Shown here: piece after piece, positions 15,529 through 23,598 of the stretch
Layout of the letters: each line of letters opens with the position of its first letter
How positions within the stretch are numbered: position 1 is the stretch's first letter
The notes under the pieces: generated by a model
The model's input: only the letters and a program-made list of their open reading frames with translations
The model's database searches: none
What the model was told of the DNA's origin: nothing
Source of the DNA: SLRI01 sp964576715
GTDB taxonomy: Bacteria; Pseudomonadota; Alphaproteobacteria; Geminicoccales; Geminicoccaceae
DNA length: 44,176 nt
Assembly: GCA_964576715.1 (NCBI GenBank)
Contig: CAZNWE010000031.1
Coordinates: 1-44,176 of the forward strand
Direction of reading: 5' to 3'
Translations under genes and position numbers: made by a program

Positions 15529-15556
15529 ATCATACCACCGCCGCTAGCCGAGGCAA
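15529..15556 (-). promoter_or_regulatory. Promoter of the apiose/apionate enzyme operon
   Basis: On the minus strand, TTGCCT (15551-15556), a 16-base spacer and an extended -10 TGG-TATGAT (15529-15537). Transcription would start near 15522, about 44 bases before the ATG. The promoter of importer B (20225-20252) has the same parts: a CTTGCC block and TGGTATRAT, with the same leader length. That similarity suggests joint control. Confidence 0.55.
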
Positions 15557-15585
15557 GCCGCCCGGGTCGGCCGGGCCGGCTTGCC
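15552..15585 (-). terminator. GC-rich hairpin after importer B
   Basis: Inverted repeat GGCAAGCCGNCCGG/CCGGGCCGGCTTGCC with a short loop, just past the stop of the binding-protein gene at 15598. There is no T-run after it, so intrinsic termination would be weak. Its distal arm contains the -35 region of the next promoter, so folding and promoter use overlap. Confidence 0.45.
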
Positions 15586-15597
15586 ATGCGCTCCAGC

Positions 15598-16944
15598 TCA
15601 GTTCTGCATCTCGGTCTTGGCGACCGCGACCTGATCGGCGATGGCGGCATGCGCTTCGGCCGCGGCCTCGGCCGGGTCGCGGTCCTGATAGGCCACCTGC
15701 TGGACGGCGCGAGCGTAAAGGTTGCTGTTCCAGACGACGCTGACGAACGGGTTGACCACGCCGGTCTCACGGATCGTGCAGGTCTCGGGGTCGATGCCGC
15801 CGCCGTTGAAGATCTGGTTGTAGGCGAATTCGGCGGTCGGGTAGGTGACCTCGAAGAGGATGTCGCCATAAGCCTGGATCTGCGGCGATTCGGAGGTCTT
15901 CAGAAGCTCGATACCGGCCTCGGTCGCTGGCGGATAGAGCATCGGCGTGGTCTCCGAGAGCTGCTGCGCGTTCTCGGGCGTGAAGATGTACTGCACCCAC
16001 TTTTTCGATTCGTCGATGCTTTGCGAGCTGTTGAAGACCGAGACGTAGCGGCCGCCCTGCTCGGTCACCCGCATCTTGCCCGCGGGCATGGGCACCACGC
16101 CGATGTTTTCGACGAGGTCCGGGTTCTGGCGGAAGGTGAGGTCGAGGCCGTGCCAGTAGGCGACCATGGCCGAGCGGCCCGACCAGAAGCTCTCGATCGG
16201 CTCGTTGAAGGCCCAGGAGACGGAATCGGGCGGGGTGTATTCGAGCAGATCGGCGTAGAAGCGCAAAGCTTCGGCGGTGCGCTCGTTGTCGAGCGTCACA
16301 TTCAGGTCGGGATCGAAGAAATCGCCGCAGTTCTGCCAGAGGAAGATTCCGGAATAGATGGTGGTCGCGCGGTTCTCGCCGCCGGGAAGGGCGATGCCCG
16401 CGACCTCGTCGGAGTGCAGGGTTTTGGCGGCGTGGATCAGTTCTTCCCAGGTGGTCGGCGGCTCGAGGCCTGCCGCGTCGAACAGGTCCTTCCGGTAGTG
16501 CAGCTGCGGGCTCGTGCCGGCCTGGTTGATCGAATAGACGTCGTCTTCGTAGACGAGCAGCCGGCCGGGCAGGAAGGCGTCGCGGCCGCCCAGAGCCTCG
16601 ACCACGTCGTTCAAGGGCTCGAGCAGGCCGGCGGCTGCCGCGCGGGCGGCCGAGCCGCCATCGGCGTGGACCACGTCGAGGGGGGCTCCCGCCTGGACAT
16701 AGGTGGCGATGCGCTGGTTGATGACGCCGGCGGGCGCACCCTCGAGGATCACGTCGATGCCGGGGTTCTCGGCGATGAAGCTCTCGACCCAGCTGCGTTG
16801 GATCGCGACCACAGTGGGATCGGTCTCCTGGTTGAGGTAACGGACGGTCTTGATCCCTTGCGCGTCCGCCAGATGCGGGGCGGTCAGCGCCGTCGCCGCC
16901 AGCAAGGCGGCGCTCGCCAGTACGGCTCTGCGAATGATCATCAT
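15598..16944 (-). CDS. Solute-binding protein 2 of importer B (tandem paralogue)
   Basis: A 448-residue periplasmic sugar-binding protein. The signal peptide (MMIIRRAVLASAALLAATAL, then TAPHLADA) is cleaved near residue 29. The body contains YLNQETDPTVVAIQRSWVES, DVVHADGGSAARAAAAGLLE and IESFWSGRSAMVAYWH. It is closely similar along its whole length to the gene just upstream (17006-18343), so importer B has two binding proteins for one permease pair. The ATG at 16944 has AGGGAGAG 6 bases before it. Two paralogues may broaden ligand range, for example free apiose and an apiose-containing or oxidised form. This copy ends the importer B unit; a hairpin follows. Confidence 0.9.
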   Translation of the reverse strand: MMIIRRAVLASAALLAATALTAPHLADAQGIKTVRYLNQETDPTVVAIQRSWVESFIAENPGIDVILEGAPAGVINQRIATYVQAGAPLDVVHADGGSAARAAAAGLLEPLNDVVEALGGRDAFLPGRLLVYEDDVYSINQAGTSPQLHYRKDLFDAAGLEPPTTWEELIHAAKTLHSDEVAGIALPGGENRATTIYSGIFLWQNCGDFFDPDLNVTLDNERTAEALRFYADLLEYTPPDSVSWAFNEPIESFWSGRSAMVAYWHGLDLTFRQNPDLVENIGVVPMPAGKMRVTEQGGRYVSVFNSSQSIDESKKWVQYIFTPENAQQLSETTPMLYPPATEAGIELLKTSESPQIQAYGDILFEVTYPTAEFAYNQIFNGGGIDPETCTIRETGVVNPFVSVVWNSNLYARAVQQVAYQDRDPAEAAAEAHAAIADQVAVAKTEMQN

Positions 16945-17005
16945 GTTCTCTCCCTGAACGGTTGGCACGGCCGGCGGGCAGATGGGCAACCCGCCGGCCA
17001 GAGGG

Positions 17006-18343
17006 TCACTGCTGGGCGAGTTCGGCCTTGGCGACGTCGATCTGCTCCTGCAGGAGACGCGCTGCCTCGGCCACGGCCTCGCGCGGATCGGCCCCCTCAT
17101 AGGCGATCTTCTGGATGGCCCGGGCGTAGAGATTGCTGTTCCAAAGAGTGGCGATAAAGGGGTTGACGATGTTGGTGTCGCGAATGGTGCAGTTCTCGCG
17201 ATCGACCGCACCGGCGTGCAGGATCTCGCTGATCGCATAGGGGTCGGCCGCCCAGTGCACGTCGAAGAGGATGTCACCGAAGGCCTGCATGCTGCCGGCC
17301 TCCGACGTGCGCAGCTGCTCCATCGCCCCTTCGGTCGCCGGCGGGTAGAGCTGCGGCGAGGTCTCGGTCAGCATCGCCGCGTTCTCTGCTGTGAACATGA
17401 ACTCGATCCACTTCTTGCCGGTCTCGACCGTGGGCGACTCTTTGAAGACCGCGATGTTTCTGGCCCCCATCTGTGTCGCCTTCATCCGGTTGCCGACCAC
17501 GGGTCCGATCCCGACATTCTCGATCAACGCCGGATTCTGCCGGTAGGTGAGGTCCATGGCGTGCCAGTAGAGGACCATGGCGGCACGGCCCGACCAGAAG
17601 CTCTCGATCGGCTCCTGAAAGGCCCAGGAGACGGCGTCGGGCGGAGCGTATTGCAGGAGTTCGGCATACATGGCGGCGGCCTCTGCCGTCCGCTCGTGGT
17701 CCATGATGAGGTTCAGGTCCTCGTCGAACAGATCGTGGCAGTTCTGCCAGACGAAGATCGTCGACATGATGGTCGTCATGCGGTTCTCGCCGCCGGCCAA
17801 GGCGATCCCGGCGACCTCATCCGAATGCAGGGTCTTGGCGGCATGCAGCAGCTCTTCCCACGTCTCGGGCGGCTCGAGCCCGGCGGCCTCGAAGAGGTCC
17901 TTGCGATAGTGGAACTGCGGGATGCCGGCCGACTGGTTCAAGGCGTAGACCTGGTCGTCGACGATCAGGAGACGGTTCCTGAGGAACCCGTCACGGCCGC
18001 CGAGCCGCTCGACGACATCGTCGATCGGCGCCAGAAGCCCGGCAGCCGCCAGCCGTGCCGACGAGCCCGGGTCGGAGTGGATGACGTCGAGCGTGGCGCC
18101 GGCCTGGACATAGGTGGCGATGCGCTGGTTGATGACGGTATTGGGCGCACTTTCCAGGATGATGTCGGTGCCGGGGTTCTCGGCGACGAACTTCTCGACC
18201 CAGGCGCGCTGCACGCGGACCACGTCCGGGTCGGTCTCCTGGCTCAAGAAGCGCACGGTGTCGATGCCTTGCCCCAGGGCCGTGCCGGCGAGAGCCGTGG
18301 TGGCGAAGAGGGCCGCGGCGGCGAAGAGATGGCGAGGTCGCAT
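17006..18343 (-). CDS. Solute-binding protein 1 of importer B
   Basis: A 445-residue periplasmic binding protein with a signal peptide (MRPRHLFAAAALFATTALAG, then TALGQ) cleaved near residue 24. Key shared stretches with its paralogue are FLSQETDPDVVRVQRAWVEK, NQRIATYVQAGATLDVIHSD, TWEELLHAAKTLHSDEVAGI and NPFIATLWNSNLYARAIQK. The ATG at 18343 has AGGAGG 9 bases upstream. It directly follows the MalG-like permease gene, so it is the primary binding protein of importer B. The ligand is unknown; context suggests D-apiose or a related compound. The 61-base spacer to the paralogue contains no visible promoter. Confidence 0.9.
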   Translation of the reverse strand: MRPRHLFAAAALFATTALAGTALGQGIDTVRFLSQETDPDVVRVQRAWVEKFVAENPGTDIILESAPNTVINQRIATYVQAGATLDVIHSDPGSSARLAAAGLLAPIDDVVERLGGRDGFLRNRLLIVDDQVYALNQSAGIPQFHYRKDLFEAAGLEPPETWEELLHAAKTLHSDEVAGIALAGGENRMTTIMSTIFVWQNCHDLFDEDLNLIMDHERTAEAAAMYAELLQYAPPDAVSWAFQEPIESFWSGRAAMVLYWHAMDLTYRQNPALIENVGIGPVVGNRMKATQMGARNIAVFKESPTVETGKKWIEFMFTAENAAMLTETSPQLYPPATEGAMEQLRTSEAGSMQAFGDILFDVHWAADPYAISEILHAGAVDRENCTIRDTNIVNPFIATLWNSNLYARAIQKIAYEGADPREAVAEAARLLQEQIDVAKAELAQQ

Positions 18344-18384
18344 GGGATCAGCCTCCTGATGGTCGTTTATATGGTTTTGCCGGG

Positions 18385-19233
18385 TCAGCCCTTGACCGCA
18401 CCGGCGCCGAGCCCGGCGACCATGTGCCGGGTGACGAGCGCGAAGAGGAAGAGGATGGGGACGGTGGCCAGCACGCCCGCGGCATTGACCAGCCCCCAGG
18501 AATAGACCGAGGTCTCGAGGATCAAGGACGCGATGCCGAGCGAGACCGTGCGCTTGGGCTCGTCGCTGATCAGGACCAGCGAATAGAGCAGCTCGTTCCA
18601 GACGACGACGAAGGTGAAGACGAAGGTGGCGATGATGCCGGGCCAAGCCTGCGGCACGATCACCTTCCGAAAGGCTTGAAAGCGCGTGCAGCCGTCGATC
18701 ATTGCGGCTTCCTCGAGGGCGCGCGGGATCGCCTCGATGTAGGGGCGCAAGATCCATAGAGAAAAGGGGAGCGTGATGGTGAGGTAGGTGACGGCCAGGG
18801 CCGGCAGCGAGTTGAGCTGGCCGAGATTGAACCAGATGCGAAAGAACGGCAGGGCCAAGAGGATCGGCGGCAGCATGTAGATGAACAAGACACCGAAGGT
18901 GAAGGGCCTCGCACCGATGAACTGGAAGCGGGTGACCGCATAGACCGAGCACAAGGAGACGACGAGCCCGATCACGCAGGCGATGCCGGCGACGAGGAAG
19001 GTGTTGAGGAAGTAGCGGGGGAAGGTGGTGAAGTTCCAAAGCTCGATATAGTGCTCGACGGTCCAGACCTTGGGGAACATCTGCGGCGGTCGTTCGAACA
19101 GCTCGGTATTCGGTTTGAAGCTGGAGAAGAACATCCAGACCAGCGGCAGGAGCACGATCAAGAGCACGGTGATCGCACACAAGAAGAGAAGCGCGCGCTC
19201 GAAGCGTCGGGCCGCCGGCGAGCCGGCGCTCAT
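18385..19233 (-). CDS. Carbohydrate ABC transporter permease of importer B (MalG-like)
   Basis: A 282-residue inner-membrane protein with about six helices. The family opening SSFKPNTELFERPPQMFP lies after the first helix and the EAA loop is EEAAMIDGCTRFQAFRKVIVP. The C terminus, HMVAGLGAGAVKG, is typical of MalG-type subunits. The ATG at 19233 overlaps the stop of the MalF-like gene by 4 bases (ATGA), so the two subunits are made in step. No ATPase gene is nearby. Confidence 0.92.
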   Translation of the reverse strand: MSAGSPAARRFERALLFLCAITVLLIVLLPLVWMFFSSFKPNTELFERPPQMFPKVWTVEHYIELWNFTTFPRYFLNTFLVAGIACVIGLVVSLCSVYAVTRFQFIGARPFTFGVLFIYMLPPILLALPFFRIWFNLGQLNSLPALAVTYLTITLPFSLWILRPYIEAIPRALEEAAMIDGCTRFQAFRKVIVPQAWPGIIATFVFTFVVVWNELLYSLVLISDEPKRTVSLGIASLILETSVYSWGLVNAAGVLATVPILFLFALVTRHMVAGLGAGAVKG

Positions 19234-20174
19234 CGGAACTTTTCCTGCATGCGCTCGTAGAAATACCAGTAGACGACCGACATCGAGACGAGGATGCCGA
19301 ACACGATGACGGCAAGAGCAGCGCCCCGGCCGAGGCTGAACTCGCCGAAGACGAAGCGGTAGATGAGCAGCGGCAGCGTTTCGGTCCGGCCGATCGGCCC
19401 GCCTTGTGTAAGCAGGAAGACGACCTCGAAATTGTTGAAGTTCCAGATCGTCCGGAGCATGCCGACCACCAGCATGATCGGGATCAGCTGGGGCAGGGTA
19501 ATGTTCCAGAACTGCTGGAAGCTGCTCGCCCCGTCGACCGCGGCCGCCTCGTAGAGTTCCTGGTCGATGGTCTGCAGCTGGGCGAGGAAGACCAGCACCA
19601 TGAAGGGGAAGTTCTTCCAGGTGTTGACCAGGATGACGCCGAACATCGACCAGTCGAGCGAGCCGAACGGTGACGCCGCGATCGGCAGGCCGCTCCAGCG
19701 GATGAAGTAGTTGAGGATGCCGGTGGCATCCGAGAACATGAACTTCCAGGTCATCGCCGCGACCACGTAGGGCACCAGATAGGAAAAGAGCATGGCGCCG
19801 CGGATCGGGGTGTTCAGCGGGAACTGACGATTGAGCAGGAGAGCGACGGCGAGGCCGATCGCCATCTGCAGGGCGAGACTGCCGAAGGCGAAGGTGAAGC
19901 TGTTCTTGACCGAGCGCGCGAACGCCTCGTGCTCGACCACGTTCTGGAAGTTCTGCAGCCCGACAAAGGTCGATTCGGTCGAGAACAGGCCCTGCTGCTG
20001 GGTCGAGAGCTGCATCACCTGGGCGATGGGATAGACGGTGAGCCCGAGAATCAAGGCCACGAGCGGCATGAGCAAAAGAAAGCCCACGAAGCGGTCGTGA
20101 TTGTCCTGCCATCGGTTGCGTCTGTGAGCCGGTGCCGCGACGGCGGCCTCGGCCACGAGGTTTCTCGTGCTCAA
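19230..20174 (-). CDS. Carbohydrate ABC transporter permease of importer B (MalF-like)
   Basis: A 314-residue permease: an N-terminal cytoplasmic tail of about 25 residues, then about six membrane helices. The EAA loop is YEAAAVDGASSFQQFWNITLP and the MalF-family segment LLTQGGPIGRTETLPLLIY follows. It is the first gene of the importer B unit, about 44 bases downstream of a predicted transcription start. The unit runs MalF-like, MalG-like, binding protein 1, binding protein 2. ApnL and the regulator lie upstream on the same strand, which ties this importer more closely than importer A to apiose/apionate use. Confidence 0.92.
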   Translation of the reverse strand: MSTRNLVAEAAVAAPAHRRNRWQDNHDRFVGFLLLMPLVALILGLTVYPIAQVMQLSTQQQGLFSTESTFVGLQNFQNVVEHEAFARSVKNSFTFAFGSLALQMAIGLAVALLLNRQFPLNTPIRGAMLFSYLVPYVVAAMTWKFMFSDATGILNYFIRWSGLPIAASPFGSLDWSMFGVILVNTWKNFPFMVLVFLAQLQTIDQELYEAAAVDGASSFQQFWNITLPQLIPIMLVVGMLRTIWNFNNFEVVFLLTQGGPIGRTETLPLLIYRFVFGEFSLGRGAALAVIVFGILVSMSVVYWYFYERMQEKFR

Positions 20175-20224
20175 ATCGCCTCCCGGCCCGCTGGCATGCA
20201 GCCGACTACTCTTCTTATGGGATG

Positions 20225-20252
20225 ATTATACCAGATGCTTGTTGGCGGCAAG
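20225..20252 (-). promoter_or_regulatory. Promoter of importer B operon
   Basis: An extended -10, TGG-TATAAT (20225-20233), with CTTGCC (20247-20252) 16 bases upstream as the -35-like block. The -10 is a perfect consensus with the TGN extension. Predicted start is near 20218, about 44 bases before the ATG. It resembles the 15529-15556 promoter base for base at the conserved parts. Confidence 0.6.
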
Positions 20253-20257
20253 CCTGT

Positions 20258-22177
20258 TCAGTCCGCGGCGAACAGCACCGCGCAGGCGCCGAGTTCGAGG
20301 TCTGCCCCGAAGGCTGCGTGGGGTTGATCGAGCCAAGCCGGGTCGCGCGCGGCGATGACGTTCCGAGCATCGAGGACCAAGCCCGACAACGCGTCGCTGG
20401 CCGCGATGCGGACAGGCACGGCCGTGAGATTGGCGAGCAGCAGGTGATCCCGGCCGTCGATCGACCAGGCGAGGCCGGCAACGCCGTCATGTGACAGTGC
20501 CAGCGGTCGGCTAGCGGCGCCACTGGCTTGGCAGAGGGCGGCCATGACGTGGAACACGGGCCGCACTTGGCCGTTCTCGCCGAGCACGCCCGACGGGCCG
20601 GCGAGATGGTTCAGCGCCAGGGTCGCGACACCACCGGCCTGGGCCACCGCGGCCGCGTAGCCGACCGTCCAGGCGGCGGCGAACAGCCCACGCTGGCGCG
20701 GGTCGTCCTCGGCCATCGCCACGCGCTCGGCCTTGGGGTTGGCGGCGGTGGCGGCACCATAGGGGTTGTGGCGCATGGCGATGGCCGAGGGGCCGAGATG
20801 CAGCGTCTTGCCCGGCGCCATGGCGGCCATGCTGGCGATCACCGCGGGCAGCGCCTCGTGGGTCTCCATGACCGAGCGGTCGTCGGCGGCATGGACGATG
20901 GGCGCGGTGCTGCAGGTGATGGCGTCGATGGTGGCGACCGGTGGGCGTTTGCGGTTGAGCTCGGTGAAGTAGCTGGCCATGCCGCCCATGACGACGGCGG
21001 CGGGGAAGGCGCGGCGTACCTGGTTATGGATGTGGTCGAGGTCCGGGACGTCGGGCCACGGGCCGACGGGCTGGACACTCTTTAGGTAGGGGGCCGGGCA
21101 GGCGAGGACGCGGGCCGGGGCGAGGCCGGCGGTGCGGCAGGCTGCGGCGGCGCTGTCCAGCACTTCGGTGGGTGGCTTGCCTTGCGGCAGGATGAGCTCG
21201 AGCTGCACTTCGGCGCCGAGCTTCTCGGCGAGTGCGGCGTAGTCGGCGAGCGTCGCCTCGAGGTCGGGGGCGTCGGCCTCGGCGTAGGCGGTGAAGAAGG
21301 CGGGCTGCAGCGCTGCGAGGGTGTTGCCGGCGGCCCCGGCGCCCGTTCGGTAGGCCGGCATCAGGCCGAGGCCGATGGTGGGCATCCGGCCCTTTGTGCC
21401 TTCACCGAAGGTTAGTGTCGCCGGGCCGGTTGTCGTGTCGTCCGCGGCCATTGCCGAACCTTCGAAGGTCAACGCGATCCGCTGGCGCACTTTGGCACCC
21501 TTGGCGATCTCGTAAGGCCATGGGTCGAGGAGCGAGCCGACATAAGTCTTGTATGAGGCATCCGTCCAATTCCGCTGGTCCTCCATCTCGTAGATGGTCT
21601 CCGGATCGTGCGGGAAGGCGGCTTCCATCCGGCAGGTGACGAACAGGCCATCGGCTACTTCGTGCCGGAGGGCCCGGATGTCGAAGATCGGCTGGGCCGG
21701 GCTTATCAAGGCCGGAAAGGTGGTCGCCTCGGTGCTGCCGTCCTTATGGGTGACGGTCACCGGGCGGCCGGCCGTGTCCTTGACCGGGTGGAGGACGACG
21801 AAGCCGGTGCGGTTGGTCATGAAGGTGGAGAGCGCCTCGGCTTCGGCGGTGACTTCCAGCGTGCCATCGCTTCGGCCATCAATGGTGAGCGTGAAGCGAT
21901 AATGGATCTCGTCCTGTTGGACCTCGCCGTCGAGCACGACGTGGAACGCGTCCTCGCCTGCGTCGAGCGAGCGGGTCGACAGGGTGGCGGGTGGCGTACG
22001 CCAGCTGGAATCGCGGACCAGGTAATCGATGCCGCGGATCGCCTCGCAGCCGGAATGGCGGACGTAGCGGATCGCTCCGTTCTCGAGCTCGATGCTCAAC
22101 GGTCCGGCGTTGAGCCGCTTTACCTCGGGCCGCGGCTGGGTGGTGCCGTAGAGGGCGATGGCCTCGCTCGTCATCAT
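20258..22177 (-). CDS. apnL: D-apionolactonase
   Basis: A 639-residue protein matching the ApnL family in length and landmarks. The N-terminal beta-rich part carries AGPLSIELENGAIRYVRHSG and IDYLVRDSSWRTP. Then come FMTNRTGFVVLHPVKDTAG and the very characteristic MEDQRNWTDASYKTYVGSL. The C-terminal half (from about 260) looks like a TIM-barrel/hydrolase-like part. ApnL opens the lactone formed by ApsD, giving D-apionate for ApnO. No signal peptide is seen, so it acts in the cytosol after uptake. It follows the GntR-type gene by 25 bases and likely shares its transcript. The family is not widely annotated; the call rests on recalled family motifs plus the surrounding pathway genes. Confidence 0.82.
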   Translation of the reverse strand: MMTSEAIALYGTTQPRPEVKRLNAGPLSIELENGAIRYVRHSGCEAIRGIDYLVRDSSWRTPPATLSTRSLDAGEDAFHVVLDGEVQQDEIHYRFTLTIDGRSDGTLEVTAEAEALSTFMTNRTGFVVLHPVKDTAGRPVTVTHKDGSTEATTFPALISPAQPIFDIRALRHEVADGLFVTCRMEAAFPHDPETIYEMEDQRNWTDASYKTYVGSLLDPWPYEIAKGAKVRQRIALTFEGSAMAADDTTTGPATLTFGEGTKGRMPTIGLGLMPAYRTGAGAAGNTLAALQPAFFTAYAEADAPDLEATLADYAALAEKLGAEVQLELILPQGKPPTEVLDSAAAACRTAGLAPARVLACPAPYLKSVQPVGPWPDVPDLDHIHNQVRRAFPAAVVMGGMASYFTELNRKRPPVATIDAITCSTAPIVHAADDRSVMETHEALPAVIASMAAMAPGKTLHLGPSAIAMRHNPYGAATAANPKAERVAMAEDDPRQRGLFAAAWTVGYAAAVAQAGGVATLALNHLAGPSGVLGENGQVRPVFHVMAALCQASGAASRPLALSHDGVAGLAWSIDGRDHLLLANLTAVPVRIAASDALSGLVLDARNVIAARDPAWLDQPHAAFGADLELGACAVLFAAD

Positions 22178-22202
22178 GCGTCCTCCCGCTCGTCGCTCTC
22201 GC

Positions 22203-22919
22203 TCAGCGCTGCCGCTCGTATTGCCGGTAGAGGTCGTTGGCCCTGGCGATGTGGTCGTGCATCGCGGCCGCCGCGGCCGCCTCGTCGCCCGCGGCGATCG
22301 CCTCGAAGATCCGGCTGTGCTCGGCGATGGTGAGGTCCTCCGAGCCCGGCAGGCGGACGAGATCGACGTAGAAGGCGCTCAGCCAGCCGAACATCGCCTC
22401 GATGATCGCGGGGAAGATCGGGTTGCCGGTCATCGTCGCGATCTCGCGGTGGAACGCCATGTCCCGTGGCAGAAAGTCCTCGAGGTCGTCGCGGGCTCGA
22501 CGATGCGCTTCGAGGCGGTTGCGCAGCCGGGCCACGGCCTCGGGCGTGGCATTGGCGGCGGCGCGCCGGGCGAGACCGGTCTCGAGAAACAGCCTGGCAT
22601 CCTTCAGCTGGGCGAGCGTGTCGGGCTCGACCGAGAGCAGGTGCCGGGCCGAGCTCGCGATCTGCTCGATCATGCTGCCCGCGGTCGGCATCACCACGCG
22701 GGCGCGCTCGCCGTGGCTGATGCTGACGATGCCGTCCCGCTCGAGCGCCTGCAGCGCTTCGCGGACCGCCGGCCGCCCGACTCCGTAGGCGGTCATCAGC
22801 TCGCGCTCCGACGGCAGCTGGTCGCCGGGGCGGAACTCGCCTGCCCGGATCCGCTCGATCAGCCGGTCGAGAACCTCCTGGAACAGCTTGCGGCGCTGGA
22901 TCGGCGTTATCGTTGTCAT
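22203..22919 (-). CDS. GntR-family regulator, FadR subfamily (FCD domain)
   Basis: A 238-residue regulator. The N-terminal winged helix has the GntR signature GDQLPSERELMTAYGVGRPAVREAL (read here in overlapping parts: LPSERELMTAYGVG, then RPAVREALQALERDGIV), residues about 30-70. The C-terminal all-helical FCD domain has metal/ligand-site residues in FLPRDMAFHREIATMTGNP and IFEAIAAGDEAAA..HDHI. FadR-type proteins usually repress sugar-acid catabolic genes until a pathway acid binds. As the only transcription factor in region 2, it is the natural candidate regulator of apnL and of the two operons with matching promoters, with an apionate-pathway intermediate as effector (inference). Confidence 0.9.
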   Translation of the reverse strand: MTTITPIQRRKLFQEVLDRLIERIRAGEFRPGDQLPSERELMTAYGVGRPAVREALQALERDGIVSISHGERARVVMPTAGSMIEQIASSARHLLSVEPDTLAQLKDARLFLETGLARRAAANATPEAVARLRNRLEAHRRARDDLEDFLPRDMAFHREIATMTGNPIFPAIIEAMFGWLSAFYVDLVRLPGSEDLTIAEHSRIFEAIAAGDEAAAAAAMHDHIARANDLYRQYERQR

Positions 22920-22923
22920 GGCC

Positions 22924-22950
22924 TGTCATCCCTGTCGTCAGATCATGACA
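22924..22950 (-). promoter_or_regulatory. Possible autoregulatory operator of the GntR gene
   Basis: A perfect 6-base inverted repeat, TGTCAT-N15-ATGACA, lies in the leader just before the regulator start, with TTGGCA further upstream (22966-22971) as a possible -35. No good -10 was found at the right spacing, so promoter placement is uncertain. Confidence 0.3.
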
Positions 22951-23000
22951 CGAGTTGACGGCGCTTGCCAATAGCGGCGGCACTGCCTGCGCCAGGCCGT

Positions 23001-23021
23001 CTTGCCATCAGCCCGGGCAAG
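23001..23021 (-). terminator. Hairpin after the DUF4242 gene
   Basis: CTTGCC-N9-GGCAAG, with further GGC/GCC pairing outside, starts 6 bases past the DUF4242 stop. No T-run follows on the minus strand. It would separate region 3 from the regulator gene of region 2. Confidence 0.35.
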
Positions 23022-23026
23022 GCCGC

Positions 23027-23584
23027 CTAGTCGGCGGCGACGACCCGCGCCGGCCATACCCGGTCAAAGGGCAACTCGAGCCGGCTGTTGGTTCGCTTGA
23101 CAGCCTCACTGTCCGGCGCCTGATAGAGGCAGAGCATGCGACGCCGATCGCGGGCAAAGAAGGTTCCGAGAAAGCGGACGCCATTGAGATCGAGGCACCA
23201 TGACCCGGCATCCTCGAGCGCCTGAAAGGCGGGGAAGTCGACGGGTGCGGGAAAGCTGCGTTCGACCAGAGCGAGGGAGCCGCCTCGCTCCGCCTCGCCG
23301 GCCCTTGTCCGCAGGTCGGCCAGATCGCCGTTCCACCCTTCCAGCGACGCGGCCCACGCCTGCTTCGGTGGGCTCATTTCCAAGGTCCGCGCGACCTGCC
23401 GCACCGCTTCTGCGTCCGGCGCTCGAAACACGCAGCAGAGCCGGATGCCATCCAGGGCCAGAAGATGGAAGCTCGGGTTGGTGCGGTACTGGTCGAAGCA
23501 CCAACGCGCGTCGTCGTCATCGGCAAGCACCGCTTCAGGGGTCACCGGCGCTTCGAACTCCCGATCGACGATGACGATTTCCAT
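23027..23584 (-). CDS. Tandem DUF4242 (SCO4226-like) domain protein
   Basis: A 185-residue protein made of two DUF4242-like halves. The second half is the clearer copy: ALVERSFPAPVDFPAFQALE, then GVRFLGTFFARDRRRMLCLY, then QAPDSEAVKRTNSRLELPFD. The first half (residues 1-85) keeps the same skeleton: VIVDREFEAPVTPEAVLADD, CCVFRAPDAEAVRQVARTLE. DUF4242 domains are small alpha/beta ferredoxin-like folds; one member, SCO4226, binds nickel. The gene follows the BTAD regulator by 14 bases with a good ribosome site (AAGGGA), so both are made together. The function is unknown; metal or small-ligand sensing for the regulator is a possibility only. Confidence 0.8.
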   Translation of the reverse strand: MEIVIVDREFEAPVTPEAVLADDDDARWCFDQYRTNPSFHLLALDGIRLCCVFRAPDAEAVRQVARTLEMSPPKQAWAASLEGWNGDLADLRTRAGEAERGGSLALVERSFPAPVDFPAFQALEDAGSWCLDLNGVRFLGTFFARDRRRMLCLYQAPDSEAVKRTNSRLELPFDRVWPARVVAAD

Positions 23585-23598
23585 GGGGGTTCCCTTCG

